Assembly: GCA_022709425.1 (NCBI GenBank)
Contig: JAKLIW010000004.1
Coordinates: forward strand, 98,395-162,394
Length of the DNA: 64,000 bases
Source of the DNA: a bacterium
Lineage (GTDB): Bacteria > UBP6 > UBA1177 > JAKLFG01
Reading direction: 5' to 3'
Part shown: positions 1 to 8,738 of the stretch, piece by piece
Position numbering within the stretch: position 1 is the first letter of the stretch
How the letters are laid out: every line of letters starts with the position of its first letter
The notes under the pieces: model-generated
What the model saw: only the letters and a program-made list of their open reading frames with translations
What the model was told of the DNA's origin: nothing
Database searches by the model: none
Translations under genes and position numbers: made by a program

Positions 1-1
1 A

Positions 2-1120
2 GCGGCCGATGCTATTGAGATAGTCGGCGCCTGCGACAGCGACTACCCGCTCCAGAAAAAGCGGCACACCTTTGAATATATGCGGACCATCGCCCATCTG
101 CGTCCCCGCAGTAACACCTTTTCGGCGGTCTTCCGCGTGCGGAGCCTGCTTGCCCACGCTATCCACTCGTTCTTTCAGGATCGCGGCTTCGTCTATGTCC
201 ATACCCCCATCATCACCGGCTCCGATTGCGAAGGGGCGGGGCAGATGTTCCGCGTGACGACGCTTGATCCGAAAACGCCGCCGCTCACCGACAGCGGCAC
301 GGTCGACTTTTCGAAGGACTTCTTCGGCAAGGAGACCAACCTGACGGTGTCGGGACAACTTGCCGTCGAGAACTTCTGCATGGCGTTCCGCAATGTCTAC
401 ACCTTCGGTCCGACCTTCCGCGCCGAGAACTCCAACACCCCGCGCCACGCCTCGGAGTTCTGGATGATAGAGCCCGAAATAGCCTTCGCCGGCATCGAAG
501 AGGATATGCGGCTGGCCGAGGATATGACCAAGTTCATCATCCGTTTCGTGCTGGAGCGCGCCCCCGAAGAAATGAAGTTCTTCAACGCGATGATAGACAA
601 AGGATTGCTTGAACGGCTTGAAATGGTCGCCTCATCCGATTTTGGCCGCGTGACCTATACCGATGCGATAGCCCTGCTCAAAAAGTCGGGCCGGACCTTT
701 GAATATCCGGTAGAGTGGGGGGGCGACCTCCAGACCGAGCACGAACGTTATCTCACCGAAGAGGTTTTCAAACGGCCGGTCTTCGTCATCAACTATCCCA
801 AAGAGATAAAAGCCTTCTACATGCGGCAGAACGACGACGGCAAGACCGTCGCCGCGATGGATATGCTTGTCCCCGGCATCGGCGAACTCATCGGCGGATC
901 ACAACGCGAGGAACGTCATGAGGTGCTCCTGCGCCGTATCGAGGAACTCGGTCTGAAAAAAGAAGATTACTGGTGGTATCTCGATATCCGCCGGTTCGGC
1001 GGTTGTCCCCACGCCGGTTTCGGCCTCGGCTTCGAGCGGGCCGTCATGTACCTGACCGGCATGAGCAACATCCGCGATGTCCAACCCTTCCCTCGGACCC
1101 CCAAGAATGCCGAATTCTAG
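2..1120 (+). CDS. asnS: Asparaginyl-tRNA synthetase, C-terminal part (5' end outside window)
   Basis: Class II aminoacyl-tRNA synthetase that charges tRNA-Asn with asparagine in the cytoplasm. The frame is open from base 2, giving 372 residues. Full-length enzymes are about 460, so the N-terminal OB-fold anticodon-binding domain is off the left edge. The visible part begins at the typical [14 protein letters not shown] segment that leads into the catalytic core. Motif 2 reads [19 protein letters not shown] and motif 3 reads [15 protein letters not shown]. The protein ends with the family's usual [14 protein letters not shown] tail. It is intact to the stop codon. Its last ~150 bp recur at 2863-3015. 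The next gene starts inside or at its 3' end, so the two may be translationally coupled. Confidence 0.97.
   Translation, partial: AADAIEIVGACDSDYPLQKKRHTFEYMRTIAHLRPRSNTFSAVFRVRSLLAHAIHSFFQDRGFVYVHTPIITGSDCEGAGQMFRVTTLDPKTPPLTDSGTVDFSKDFFGKETNLTVSGQLAVENFCMAFRNVYTFGPTFRAENSNTPRHASEFWMIEPEIAFAGIEEDMRLAEDMTKFIIRFVLERAPEEMKFFNAMIDKGLLERLEMVASSDFGRVTYTDAIALLKKSGRTFEYPVEWGGDLQTEHERYLTEEVFKRPVFVINYPKEIKAFYMRQNDDGKTVAAMDMLVPGIGELIGGSQREERHEVLLRRIEELGLKKEDYWWYLDIRRFGGCPHAGFGLGFERAVMYLTGMSNIRDVQPFPRTPKNAEF
968..1118 (+). repeat. First copy of asnS 3'-end direct repeat
   Basis: This stretch of the functional asnS gene is repeated at 2863-3013 with a constant offset of 1895 bases and no indels. I count about nine mismatches. 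Similarity starts at the TAC TGG TGG codons and stops at the stop codon, which is TAG here and TGA in the other copy. Confidence 0.9.
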
Positions 1121-2831
1121 TCAGTCGAGAAAAAACCTATCGGTCTATATTCTTTTAGTTCTGACCGCAGCTTTCTTTACCTTTTATAAAGTGCCGTTAG
1201 GTGATATTTGGATACACCTCGCGCAGGGGCGATACATTCTTCAGACCGGCGTGGTGCCAGACACCGATGTGCTCAGTTTCACCTATTATGGGCAGCCGTG
1301 GTCTAATTGGGAGTGGCTACATAATGTGTTGTCGGTGTTGTGCTGGCGTGCATTCTCTTTTAACGGCATAATCTTGTTGCGTTTCTTTATCGCTGTCGGT
1401 ATCCTTTTGATGCTATATCATACAAACCTTTCTATTTGTAACAGCACAGCAATCTCCTATGGATTGGCCAGTTTCTCTTTGGTGCTTTTCCAATTGAGGA
1501 TCACCGAGCGCCCAGTTTTTATATCTTACTTTTTTTTGGCTCTGATCGTGCTGATCGTTTGGCGTTCTCTTTATGATCGAAAACATGTGTGGTTGGTTCT
1601 TTTACTCATGATCATTTGGCGAAATACCCACCCCTCGTGGATATTTGGTTTGGCCGTTTGGTTGGGAGGTTACCTCGATTCACTCATAAAAGGCGAACAG
1701 GATCGAGCTGTGCGTGCTATCCTTGTTCAAATAATGTTTTTCCTTCTGATTCTTGTGTCGGCTATTTTTGTAACCCCCGTTCCTTTTGATCTGTCGAGTT
1801 ACTCGCTCTTGCAAAGTAGCAAAAATCTTGGTGAGTGGGCAGCGTTGTATGATCGACATTATACGATCATCTTGAAACACTATATCCCATTCCTTGTTTT
1901 CTCGTTATTTTTGTTGCCTTTGGCATTGATTCGCAGCAAGGGTCGCCCTTTTTACCGCTTGTTAACAGGCGCGATGGTGGTCAATGCTTTTCTTCACGAA
2001 CGATTTGTCGCCGATGCGATCATATTGGGGATGCCGCTCGTTGCTCAAATGACGAGGGAAATCGCATTGCATACATTGCCTCGCGTGAAATCAGGGATTC
2101 TTGTCGTGGCAATTCTTGCACTGACTCTTTTTTGGGGGCAACTGAATTTTTCTCTCTACCCCTTCAATCGAGGATTGGGGGTTGATGAGACCATGAATCC
2201 CATTTATGTTGCAGAATTCATGAAAGAGTATGGGTTGAAGGGGCACCTTTATTCTTCTCATACGAATGCGATGGAGTTTTTGGCGTTTTACCTCTCGCCT
2301 GCTGCAAAAGTGACGGTGGACATAAGAGTTCCGGGCCTTTATCCACTTGACTTTGCAGCAAAATATGCAGACATCAATAACGAATCGGACTTTAAGACAG
2401 ACGTGCTCACCTTGCCGCTTGATTATATCGTGCTGGGGCGCCCCGATATTCTAGCATGGCAGGAACATGACTTTTACTTTGAACGTCTTTTGCTGAGAGA
2501 GGGGTGGCAACTCCTTTACTTTGACCTGCGTTTTGCCCTATATCAGGCACCGGATCCGGCGACTGAAAAGAAAAGAAAATCTCCTCCTCCCTTTACGTTG
2601 CTTGCCCGCTGGAATTTTACAGAGGAGGTGATCGCAAAAATGTCGGAAGAGGCAAAATTTCAAGAAGTGCTTTCGGAGATAAAGCGACTCAAGCACTATA
2701 CCGCAGGGCGAGACGATTTTTACCGAGAGGTGATGGTTGCGTTATATTCGTCATCTTCCCTGAATGATGAGCAGAAGAAAGCGCTTGAGGAGTTGTTTGA
2801 TAGTAAGCGGGGCGAAGATGCCGATATCTGA
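1107..2831 (+). CDS. GT-C type polytopic membrane protein, paralog 1
   Basis: A 574-residue integral membrane protein with many hydrophobic helices and a soluble C-terminal ~100 residues. The first loop after TM1 carries [17 protein letters not shown] followed by D-T-D-V-L-S-F-T and W-S-N-W-E-W-L. This acidic loop pattern is seen in bacterial GT-C glycosyltransferases, which use a lipid-linked sugar outside the membrane. I place the start at ATG 1107, overlapping asnS by 14 bases; an upstream ATG at 1077 is possible. It is paralogous to the gene at 3002-4810: both share the loop motif, the [12 protein letters not shown] / [12 protein letters not shown] segment and the [11 protein letters not shown] ending. 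The DNA is clearly more AT-rich than asnS. The substrate is unknown; pilin or cell-surface glycosylation is inferred from the neighbours. Confidence 0.75.
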   Translation: MPNSSQSRKNLSVYILLVLTAAFFTFYKVPLGDIWIHLAQGRYILQTGVVPDTDVLSFTYYGQPWSNWEWLHNVLSVLCWRAFSFNGIILLRFFIAVGILLMLYHTNLSICNSTAISYGLASFSLVLFQLRITERPVFISYFFLALIVLIVWRSLYDRKHVWLVLLLMIIWRNTHPSWIFGLAVWLGGYLDSLIKGEQDRAVRAILVQIMFFLLILVSAIFVTPVPFDLSSYSLLQSSKNLGEWAALYDRHYTIILKHYIPFLVFSLFLLPLALIRSKGRPFYRLLTGAMVVNAFLHERFVADAIILGMPLVAQMTREIALHTLPRVKSGILVVAILALTLFWGQLNFSLYPFNRGLGVDETMNPIYVAEFMKEYGLKGHLYSSHTNAMEFLAFYLSPAAKVTVDIRVPGLYPLDFAAKYADINNESDFKTDVLTLPLDYIVLGRPDILAWQEHDFYFERLLLREGWQLLYFDLRFALYQAPDPATEKKRKSPPPFTLLARWNFTEEVIAKMSEEAKFQEVLSEIKRLKHYTAGRDDFYREVMVALYSSSSLNDEQKKALEELFDSKRGEDADI

Positions 2832-2862
2832 TCGCGCCAAGAATCTTTTCTGCTTTTTCAAC

Positions 2863-3015
2863 TACTGGTGGTATCTCGATATCCGCCGTTTCGGCGGTTG
2901 TCCTCACGCCGGGTTCGGCCTCGGTTTTGAGCGGGCCGTCATGTACCTGACCGGCATGACCAACATCCGCGATGTCCAACCCTTCCCCCGGACACCCAAG
3001 AATGCAGAATTCTGA
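2863..3015 (+). pseudogene. Orphan asnS 3'-terminal fragment
   Basis: In frame, this encodes the last 50 residues of asparaginyl-tRNA synthetase, from YWWYLDIRR to PRTPKNAEF, and ends in TGA. It has no catalytic core upstream; the DNA before it is the end of the preceding membrane-protein gene plus about 30 unrelated bases. Compared with the live copy at 968-1120, about eight of nine differences are synonymous and one changes Ser to Thr. It therefore diverged while still under selection as a real asnS end. It cannot act as a synthetase. It now supplies the 5' flank, and possibly the first codons, of the next gene. Confidence 0.9.
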
Positions 3016-4810
3016 AAACGGAAAACACATACCGGACCCTAGTACCACCGCCCCATCTTACATTTCAATAAAAGAAAAAACAAACGACGATCCTCCTTTC
3101 TTTTTTTTGCGACACGATATTCTGTTATCTTTGTTGTTGATTTTTCTTGCCGCCAACTACGCGCTTTTCAAAATCGGCGTGAGCGATTTCTGGATGCACC
3201 TAGCCCAAGGAAGATACATCATCGATCACAACGGTATTCCCACGAGCGATGTGTTCAGTTACACTCACTACGGCAATGAGTGGGCAAACTGGCAATGGAT
3301 CCCTGATGTTATCTATGCCGTCATCTGGGGGGTCGCCGGATCGACAGGGATTATTCTTCTTCGCATGTTTCTTTTTGCCTCGATAGTGGTGTTTTTTTAT
3401 TTTTTACTCCGACGTGCCGGGCAGTCGTCATTTATCTCTTTTCTTTTCGCTTGTGTGGCACTTTTAATATTGCAGACGCGCGTGTTTGATCGTCCTTTTC
3501 TATTTTCCTACCTATTCTTAACAATTCTGCTTTTTTTGTTTGCATCTCGACCATGGCCGCTCAGCGGATGGCGCATATTCTTGACGGTATTGCTACTTGC
3601 TGTGTGGCGCAACAGCCATCCCAGTTGGTTGTTGGGGGGTGCATTGATTTTTGTTTTTTATGTGGATCAATGGTGGTTAATGCGTCGGAATCCGCCACGA
3701 TGGATGTGGCATACGCTGTTCCCGCTGGCGGGTATTATTGCGGGGGGGTTTTTGATAACTCCGTTGCCTTTGGATTTTTCCCAGCACTTTTCTCTTCAAA
3801 CATCCGGCCAAGCTTCATTAAGTGAGTGGAAATCTGTCTTTTCTTTGGGCCCCGAATTGCTGAACGGTTATTTCCTGCTCTTTTTTCTTTTTTCTCTCTT
3901 TGTGTTGCCGATCTCATTTTTTGAGATACGTCGCCGTCCTTTCTATGTGATCTTTCTTCTGGCAATGCTGACCAATGCTTTTCTTCACGCAAGATTTATC
4001 CCTGAAGCCGCATTGATCGGACTTCCTCTGGTGGCCGAATTCATGGAGTCCCGTCTAAAAGAACGCATCAGCGATCAAAAAGTTCTTTCCTTTTTTCTTT
4101 TCTTTGTGTTGACTCTTTTTCTTAGTGAAATGTTGAGAGATTCTTTATTTGCAAAAAAAGGATTTGGCATTGATGACCGCATGGTTCCTTTACATGCGGC
4201 CGAATTTATGAAAAAAGAATCGATAGGAGGCAACATATACGGACACTATTGGTTTTCAATGGACTTCCTGATGGGATATCTTTATCCTTCAGTACGGGTT
4301 GCTGTCGATTCACGAGTTCCCGGTCTCTACTCATTTGAATTCGCCAACAGCTATTGGCATATAAAAGATGCGACTGTTTTCAGAGATATGGTTCTTCCGT
4401 TACCCTTGGATTATATTCTATTAGGCCATCCGGAATGGCGTAGCGATAGTAAGGAGAAAGAGTCCGATGTCGAAAGTTTGCTTTTACAGTATGGGTATCA
4501 ACTTGTCTATTTCGACGGATATTCTGCATTGTATAGGGCACCAGAAAAGAAAATGACGGATGATGTTGGCCTGCGTCCGCTATTCTCTTTTAAATTCCTA
4601 ACACGTTGGAATACCGATCAACAGAAATTAAAGAAATATGTCGAGGATGGTTTTTTCGAAGATGTCATAAGAGAGACTGCTGTCTTAAAGGAGATGACCA
4701 CTGGTAGGGATGATTTTTACCGAGAAGTCCTTGTTGCTCTTTATCAGATACCGGGAATGGATGAAGAGAAAATGCGTCGAATGGAAAAGCTATTCGGCGC
4801 ATCTCAATAA
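3002..4810 (+). CDS. GT-C type polytopic membrane protein, paralog 2
   Basis: A 602-residue integral membrane protein with about ten or more hydrophobic segments and a soluble C-terminal tail. The loop after TM1 reads [18 protein letters not shown], then T-S-D-V-F-S-Y-T and W-A-N-W-Q-W-I, matching the preceding paralog and the GT-C first-loop pattern. Overall similarity to paralog 1 looks moderate by eye and strongest in this loop, around the RNSHPSW / RNTHPSW segment and at the end. ATG 3002 is chosen because it sits at the end of the asnS fragment exactly as ATG 1107 does in live asnS; ATG 2972 is an alternative. The DNA is AT-rich. It is probably a lipid-linked sugar transferase of the pilin/surface-glycan locus; the substrate is not known. 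Confidence 0.75.
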   Translation: MQNSENGKHIPDPSTTAPSYISIKEKTNDDPPFFFLRHDILLSLLLIFLAANYALFKIGVSDFWMHLAQGRYIIDHNGIPTSDVFSYTHYGNEWANWQWIPDVIYAVIWGVAGSTGIILLRMFLFASIVVFFYFLLRRAGQSSFISFLFACVALLILQTRVFDRPFLFSYLFLTILLFLFASRPWPLSGWRIFLTVLLLAVWRNSHPSWLLGGALIFVFYVDQWWLMRRNPPRWMWHTLFPLAGIIAGGFLITPLPLDFSQHFSLQTSGQASLSEWKSVFSLGPELLNGYFLLFFLFSLFVLPISFFEIRRRPFYVIFLLAMLTNAFLHARFIPEAALIGLPLVAEFMESRLKERISDQKVLSFFLFFVLTLFLSEMLRDSLFAKKGFGIDDRMVPLHAAEFMKKESIGGNIYGHYWFSMDFLMGYLYPSVRVAVDSRVPGLYSFEFANSYWHIKDATVFRDMVLPLPLDYILLGHPEWRSDSKEKESDVESLLLQYGYQLVYFDGYSALYRAPEKKMTDDVGLRPLFSFKFLTRWNTDQQKLKKYVEDGFFEDVIRETAVLKEMTTGRDDFYREVLVALYQIPGMDEEKMRRMEKLFGASQ

Positions 4811-4867
4811 CTTGATTTCTCACACCATCGACGAGGTGGCTGTTTGCTGAGAAGCGGGGGAGCGGTT

Positions 4868-7159
4868 ATGCGAAAAAACGACCTGATGGCTGGATTGTTG
4901 ATTCTCTTATCGGTGACGTTGCTTTTCGGCGATGCTCTCTTTCTCTCCTCCGGGCTTGTTCTGACGAGTGGCACCACCGATGTTTTTCTGACTTTCTATC
5001 ATCAGAGAAGTTTTGCGGTTGCCGAGATACTTGCGGGTAATCTTCCCCACTGGAACCCCTATATTTTCTCCGGTTCTGTTTTCTCTTCGGATTCCGAGCC
5101 GGCCCTTTTTTATCCTTTTTATCTCGTCTATCTTGTTTTTCCGATTCATCAAGCGATCAATCTCGACATATCCTTTCATATGACCTTGTTGGGGTTCTTT
5201 ACCTATTTGTGGGTCTCTCGGAACCAGTGCGGATTGCTTCCCTCCCTTTTGGCCTCCTTTTTTATGATGTTCGGCGGCGCGTACTATATGCATTTCTATT
5301 CCGGTCATCTGGGGGTACTGGCCACATCGGCATGGGCGCCTTTGATACTGCTTTCTTTGGACAAGATGCGTGGTGGTTTCCGTAAGGCACGGGGCTGGCT
5401 GTTCGCAGGTTTTTTTGCCGCGGCGATGTCGTTCCTCGCCGGTCAATTGCAGTATGTGATCATATCTGCCGTCGCGGCTGGTACATACTCTGTATATCTT
5501 GCTTTCACCGGAGAAGGGAAGCCCCGTTATTTTCCTTTGTTGGCGGTTTTATGTTGCTATGGCGGCGGTGCGCTTTTGGCGGCGATACAGCTTTTTCCCG
5601 CTTATGACGGGATGCTTGATTCTTATCGTACCGATCTGTCGGAGCGATTTCTTTCCTCCTTTTCTTTTCATCCCGAGAATCTACTCACGATGGTAGCTCC
5701 GGATTTTTTTGGCAACATGGATGCGGTTCCCTATTGGGGACGTGAATATATGTGGGAGGAGTCTCTGTTCGTGGGCGTCTCCGGATTATTTATTTTTTTC
5801 TGCGGTCTGCGTGGCAAAAAGGGAATGTTGCTCGCGGCATGCGCCCTATTTCTCCTGATCCTTGCTTTGGGTGCCCATACCCCTGTTTTCGGGGTGACAT
5901 CGAAGTTGCCGATACTCGATAAAATGAGGGGACACGGTAAGTTCGTTTTCGGTTTCATGTTATTCTTCGCCATTGTCGGGGCGCGCGGCGCTGCGGACCT
6001 GTTCACCCGTCGTTTCTCTCCGCTGATCCCTGTGTTGTTATGTGGCGTGGCCTTCTTCTTTGCCTTCTCAGCATATTATGTCGGCAACGCTTTTTCTCTG
6101 GAAGAGTGGCGGGACATGATGGTCTTCGGCTTGAAGGACGAACTTTTCGCATCCTATGCCGCTCCCCATTTATTCGAAGACCCCGCCTACATTCTGCGGG
6201 CACAAAGCCTCAGTGCCGTTGCACTGTATATCGTAGCGGTAAAATTATTTGCGTTGTCAATACTGGTGTTTTTTCGGGAGCGTTTCGTTTGGTTTTCCTA
6301 TGTCATCGTTTGTTTTGCGTTGGTCGAGATGTTACTGTTTGCGAACGACTATAAGAGAACTTTTTCCGTTGACTCTTTTCAGTCACCCGAGCTGACGCAT
6401 GCCCCGAGCGTCATCGCCGGGGATGCCCGATGGCACGATTCTTGGCTTCCTAACAGGTCCATGACCAGTCGTCTTCTCAATGTGGATGGCTACAATTCAC
6501 GGATCAAAAGCAAGAGATATCACGATTATTTCGAATCCTTTCTGCGGCCCGACACGTGGATGGTCAATCCGGATGGAACGGTGACCGACCGTTATCATCT
6601 ATCGCCGCTCCTGCGTTTGACCTATATTCTTGCCCCGATGAATGGTTCGCTTTCTTTTCTCAAGGTGACCGATGAACCGATGCCGCGGCTCCAGTTGTTT
6701 GATGAATATACCGTTAAAAGTGATGAAAAAGAACTCCTTGCGCTATTGCGCTCGCCCGATTTCGATCCGCGGAAGACCTTGATCCTTGAGCGGAAACCAA
6801 GCATAACGCCGTTCGCCGGAGACGGAAGCGGCACGGTCGTCATTAGCGAAGAAGACACCGACCATATGGTCATCGAGGCGGAGCTCCCCCGAAACCAGAT
6901 ACTATTGGTGACTGATGCATATAGTCGTCACTGGCGTGCCCGCCCACTGGACGGAAGCGTGCAGGAAAAATACGAGGTTTTGCCGGCTGACCATATTCTC
7001 CGGGCTATACCGCTCGCGGCCGGGAAGCACCGTTTTGTTCTGGAGTTTGCCTCGAGCTCTTTCGTGTTCGGTGTTTGGCTCTCTGTTCTTTGTTGGCTTC
7101 TTTTTATCTTGTTCGGCGTAGGATTGCTTCTGCGTGGGCGGGTTATTCGTGCGCAATGA
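4868..7159 (+). CDS. YfhO-like GT-C membrane protein
   Basis: A 763-residue membrane protein resembling the bacterial YfhO family. It has an N-terminal helix, a large loop with HWNPYIFSGS and PFYLVY, roughly a dozen further helices, an extracytoplasmic C-terminal domain (about residues 500-730) and a last helix before the stop. The C-terminal segment ending in LLVTDAYSRHWRA is typical of YfhO proteins, some of which decorate cell-wall or lipid-linked glycans. I choose ATG 4868, preceded by a GGGGGAG stretch, over a TTG at 4844. It overlaps the start of tilS by 11 bases. Its role in pilin or surface glycosylation is inferred from context only. Confidence 0.75.
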   Translation: MRKNDLMAGLLILLSVTLLFGDALFLSSGLVLTSGTTDVFLTFYHQRSFAVAEILAGNLPHWNPYIFSGSVFSSDSEPALFYPFYLVYLVFPIHQAINLDISFHMTLLGFFTYLWVSRNQCGLLPSLLASFFMMFGGAYYMHFYSGHLGVLATSAWAPLILLSLDKMRGGFRKARGWLFAGFFAAAMSFLAGQLQYVIISAVAAGTYSVYLAFTGEGKPRYFPLLAVLCCYGGGALLAAIQLFPAYDGMLDSYRTDLSERFLSSFSFHPENLLTMVAPDFFGNMDAVPYWGREYMWEESLFVGVSGLFIFFCGLRGKKGMLLAACALFLLILALGAHTPVFGVTSKLPILDKMRGHGKFVFGFMLFFAIVGARGAADLFTRRFSPLIPVLLCGVAFFFAFSAYYVGNAFSLEEWRDMMVFGLKDELFASYAAPHLFEDPAYILRAQSLSAVALYIVAVKLFALSILVFFRERFVWFSYVIVCFALVEMLLFANDYKRTFSVDSFQSPELTHAPSVIAGDARWHDSWLPNRSMTSRLLNVDGYNSRIKSKRYHDYFESFLRPDTWMVNPDGTVTDRYHLSPLLRLTYILAPMNGSLSFLKVTDEPMPRLQLFDEYTVKSDEKELLALLRSPDFDPRKTLILERKPSITPFAGDGSGTVVISEEDTDHMVIEAELPRNQILLVTDAYSRHWRARPLDGSVQEKYEVLPADHILRAIPLAAGKHRFVLEFASSSFVFGVWLSVLCWLLFILFGVGLLLRGRVIRAQ

Positions 7160-8141
7160 AAATCTTTCTTCACTCTTTAGCCGTTACATAAAAAAAAGAT
7201 TTCCCTTCATGCTTGGTCAACGCATCCTTCTTGCGGTATCGGGCGGTCTTGATTCGATGGCGATGCTACATCTTTTTCTCGAAACACGGGAAAAGTTGAA
7301 GATCATCCCCATCGTTGCGCACATAAACCATAATCTCAGACCAGATTCCGGACGCGATGCGCAATTTGTTGACAATTTTTGTCAAGAGCACGGCGTTGAG
7401 TGTTATCTGTCTGAAATAAATGAAGAATTCTGGGACAGCGGAAAGGGGAATATCGAGGACCGTGCCCGCCGAGAACGTTACCGACTCCTTGAAAAGATAT
7501 CCCGGAAGTGTCGCGTTGCCTATATCGCCACCGCGCACCATCGTGACGATCAGGTCGAAACGGTGTTGATGCGCATTCTTGATCGCGGCACCGGCCTACA
7601 GGGCCTTGGCGGCATCGCCGAACTTTCTGCAAGTGGGAAGATAAATTATCTCAGGCCACTACTCCGTTTTTCGCGCCGACAATTGGCCGACTATATGGCT
7701 GATCGGGCGTGGATCGAGGATATCTCCAATGCCGATATCGATATCCGGCGCAACCTTTTCCGTCACGAGGTGATACCCCGCTTGGAAAAAGTCCTTGGCC
7801 ACCCGGTGGGGGATCATGTTGCCCGTCTTGCCGAAACGGCGGGACAGTACGACGAAGTGCTTTCGGTCGCGCTGAACCATTTCTGGGAAACACATCGCCG
7901 GTCGCCTCGATCCCGTGCATATCTGCTCACCTGTTCGGAAATAGCCAATTATCCCGATGCGTTCTGGCTTGCCGCGATCGCCCACCTGGTGCGGCAGGCG
8001 CGGGGCTATACCTTCGGCGCCCGGACACTGAAGGATATGGTCGGGTTTCTCCGGGGAGATTCCGCATTTGCTTCCTATCAGCCGTTAACTATTCGGAAAG
8101 ACAAGTTGAAAGGCCATGTCTGGATAGGACTGAATGGATAA
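7149..8141 (+). CDS. tilS: tRNA(Ile)-lysidine synthetase
   Basis: Cytoplasmic N-type ATP pyrophosphatase that attaches lysine to C34 of the AUA-reading tRNA-Ile, an essential step. The PP-loop SGGLDSM lies near residue 31. It is followed by VAHINHNLRPDSGRDAQFV, the ATAHHRDDQVETVLMRI segment and the IRRNLFRHEVIPRLE signature that separates TilS from TtcA-like proteins. The length of 330 residues means the shorter form of the family, with a reduced C-terminal tRNA-binding region. GTG 7149 is the likely start (GTG 7134 is also in frame), overlapping the upstream gene. It is a housekeeping gene embedded in a surface-structure locus, probably co-transcribed with the membrane proteins before it. 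Confidence 0.92.
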   Translation: MRNENLSSLFSRYIKKRFPFMLGQRILLAVSGGLDSMAMLHLFLETREKLKIIPIVAHINHNLRPDSGRDAQFVDNFCQEHGVECYLSEINEEFWDSGKGNIEDRARRERYRLLEKISRKCRVAYIATAHHRDDQVETVLMRILDRGTGLQGLGGIAELSASGKINYLRPLLRFSRRQLADYMADRAWIEDISNADIDIRRNLFRHEVIPRLEKVLGHPVGDHVARLAETAGQYDEVLSVALNHFWETHRRSPRSRAYLLTCSEIANYPDAFWLAAIAHLVRQARGYTFGARTLKDMVGFLRGDSAFASYQPLTIRKDKLKGHVWIGLNG

Positions 8142-8153
8142 TCTATGTTCGGT

Positions 8154-8168
8154 TGGCACGCTGCTTGC
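8154..8168 (+). promoter_or_regulatory. Sigma-54 (-24/-12) promoter of pilin 1
   Basis: TGGCAC, five bases, TTGC: an exact match to the RpoN consensus, with GG at 8155-8156 and GC at 8167-8168 in the required spacing. The start site would be near 8180, about 55 bases before the pilin ATG. Type IV pilin genes are classically driven by RpoN with PilR. Confidence 0.88.
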
Positions 8169-8234
8169 TTGTACAGCGGTCGATGAAACACCGTAGTGTG
8201 TTGGGTCATTATTAACACGATGATGGAGAGAGAG

Positions 8235-8738
8235 ATGAAGAAAGGCTTTACGTTGATCGAGCTCATGATCGTTATCGCGATCATCGGTATTCTTGCGGCC
8301 GTCGCTATCCCGATGTACAACGACTACACCAAGAAAGCGCGTACCTCGGAAGTTCCCGGTTCGCTGAAAGAGATCGTGAAAAACCAGCTCGCGTTCCGTG
8401 AGGATCCCTATCAGGGTAACGGTACCCGTTATGCGGCCAACATCGGCACCATCGGTTGGAAGACCAACCTGAACACGCAGGCTACCGCTGCGTCCGGTTG
8501 CGAGGCTGGCGGCACGGGTATTAGCACTACCACCTACACATGGGCGTGTGGTAAGTACTTCGCGTACGGCGCGGCCAACAATGGCTCGACCGAAGCGGCC
8601 TGTTCCCCCACCACCCTTTCTGGCGAAAACCAGACCTCCTACGCCAAAGCCGCCGCTGGGGTTCCGCTTGACAAAGTTCCGGCCGACTGGGATGCGGGTG
8701 CCTGCATGAATGTCAATCTGTCGCTCATCCACGACTAA
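8235..8738 (+). CDS. Type IV pilin, major-type (pilin 1)
   Basis: A 167-residue prepilin with a short basic leader MKKG, then [20 protein letters not shown]. This is the class III signal cut by prepilin peptidase PilD after Gly4, with N-methyl-Phe1 and the essential Glu5. The mature N-terminal helix continues as [17 protein letters not shown]. The globular part is rich in Gly, Thr and Ser and has Cys pairs, including one near the C-terminus (AGACMNVN) that could close a D-loop. ATG 8235 follows a GGAGAGAGAG ribosome-binding site; the upstream codons are not a prepilin leader. Codons are GC-rich and regular, as in a highly expressed gene. A sigma-54 promoter lies just upstream and an intrinsic terminator just downstream. 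It is probably the major pilus subunit. Confidence 0.93.
   Translation: MKKGFTLIELMIVIAIIGILAAVAIPMYNDYTKKARTSEVPGSLKEIVKNQLAFREDPYQGNGTRYAANIGTIGWKTNLNTQATAASGCEAGGTGISTTTYTWACGKYFAYGAANNGSTEAACSPTTLSGENQTSYAKAAAGVPLDKVPADWDAGACMNVNLSLIHD

Noticed and set aside
2764..3015. An 83-residue open frame ending in asparaginyl-tRNA synthetase sequence
   Set aside because: Its first part is the out-of-frame end of the upstream membrane-protein gene and only the last 50 residues are homologous, so it is a fragment and not a gene.
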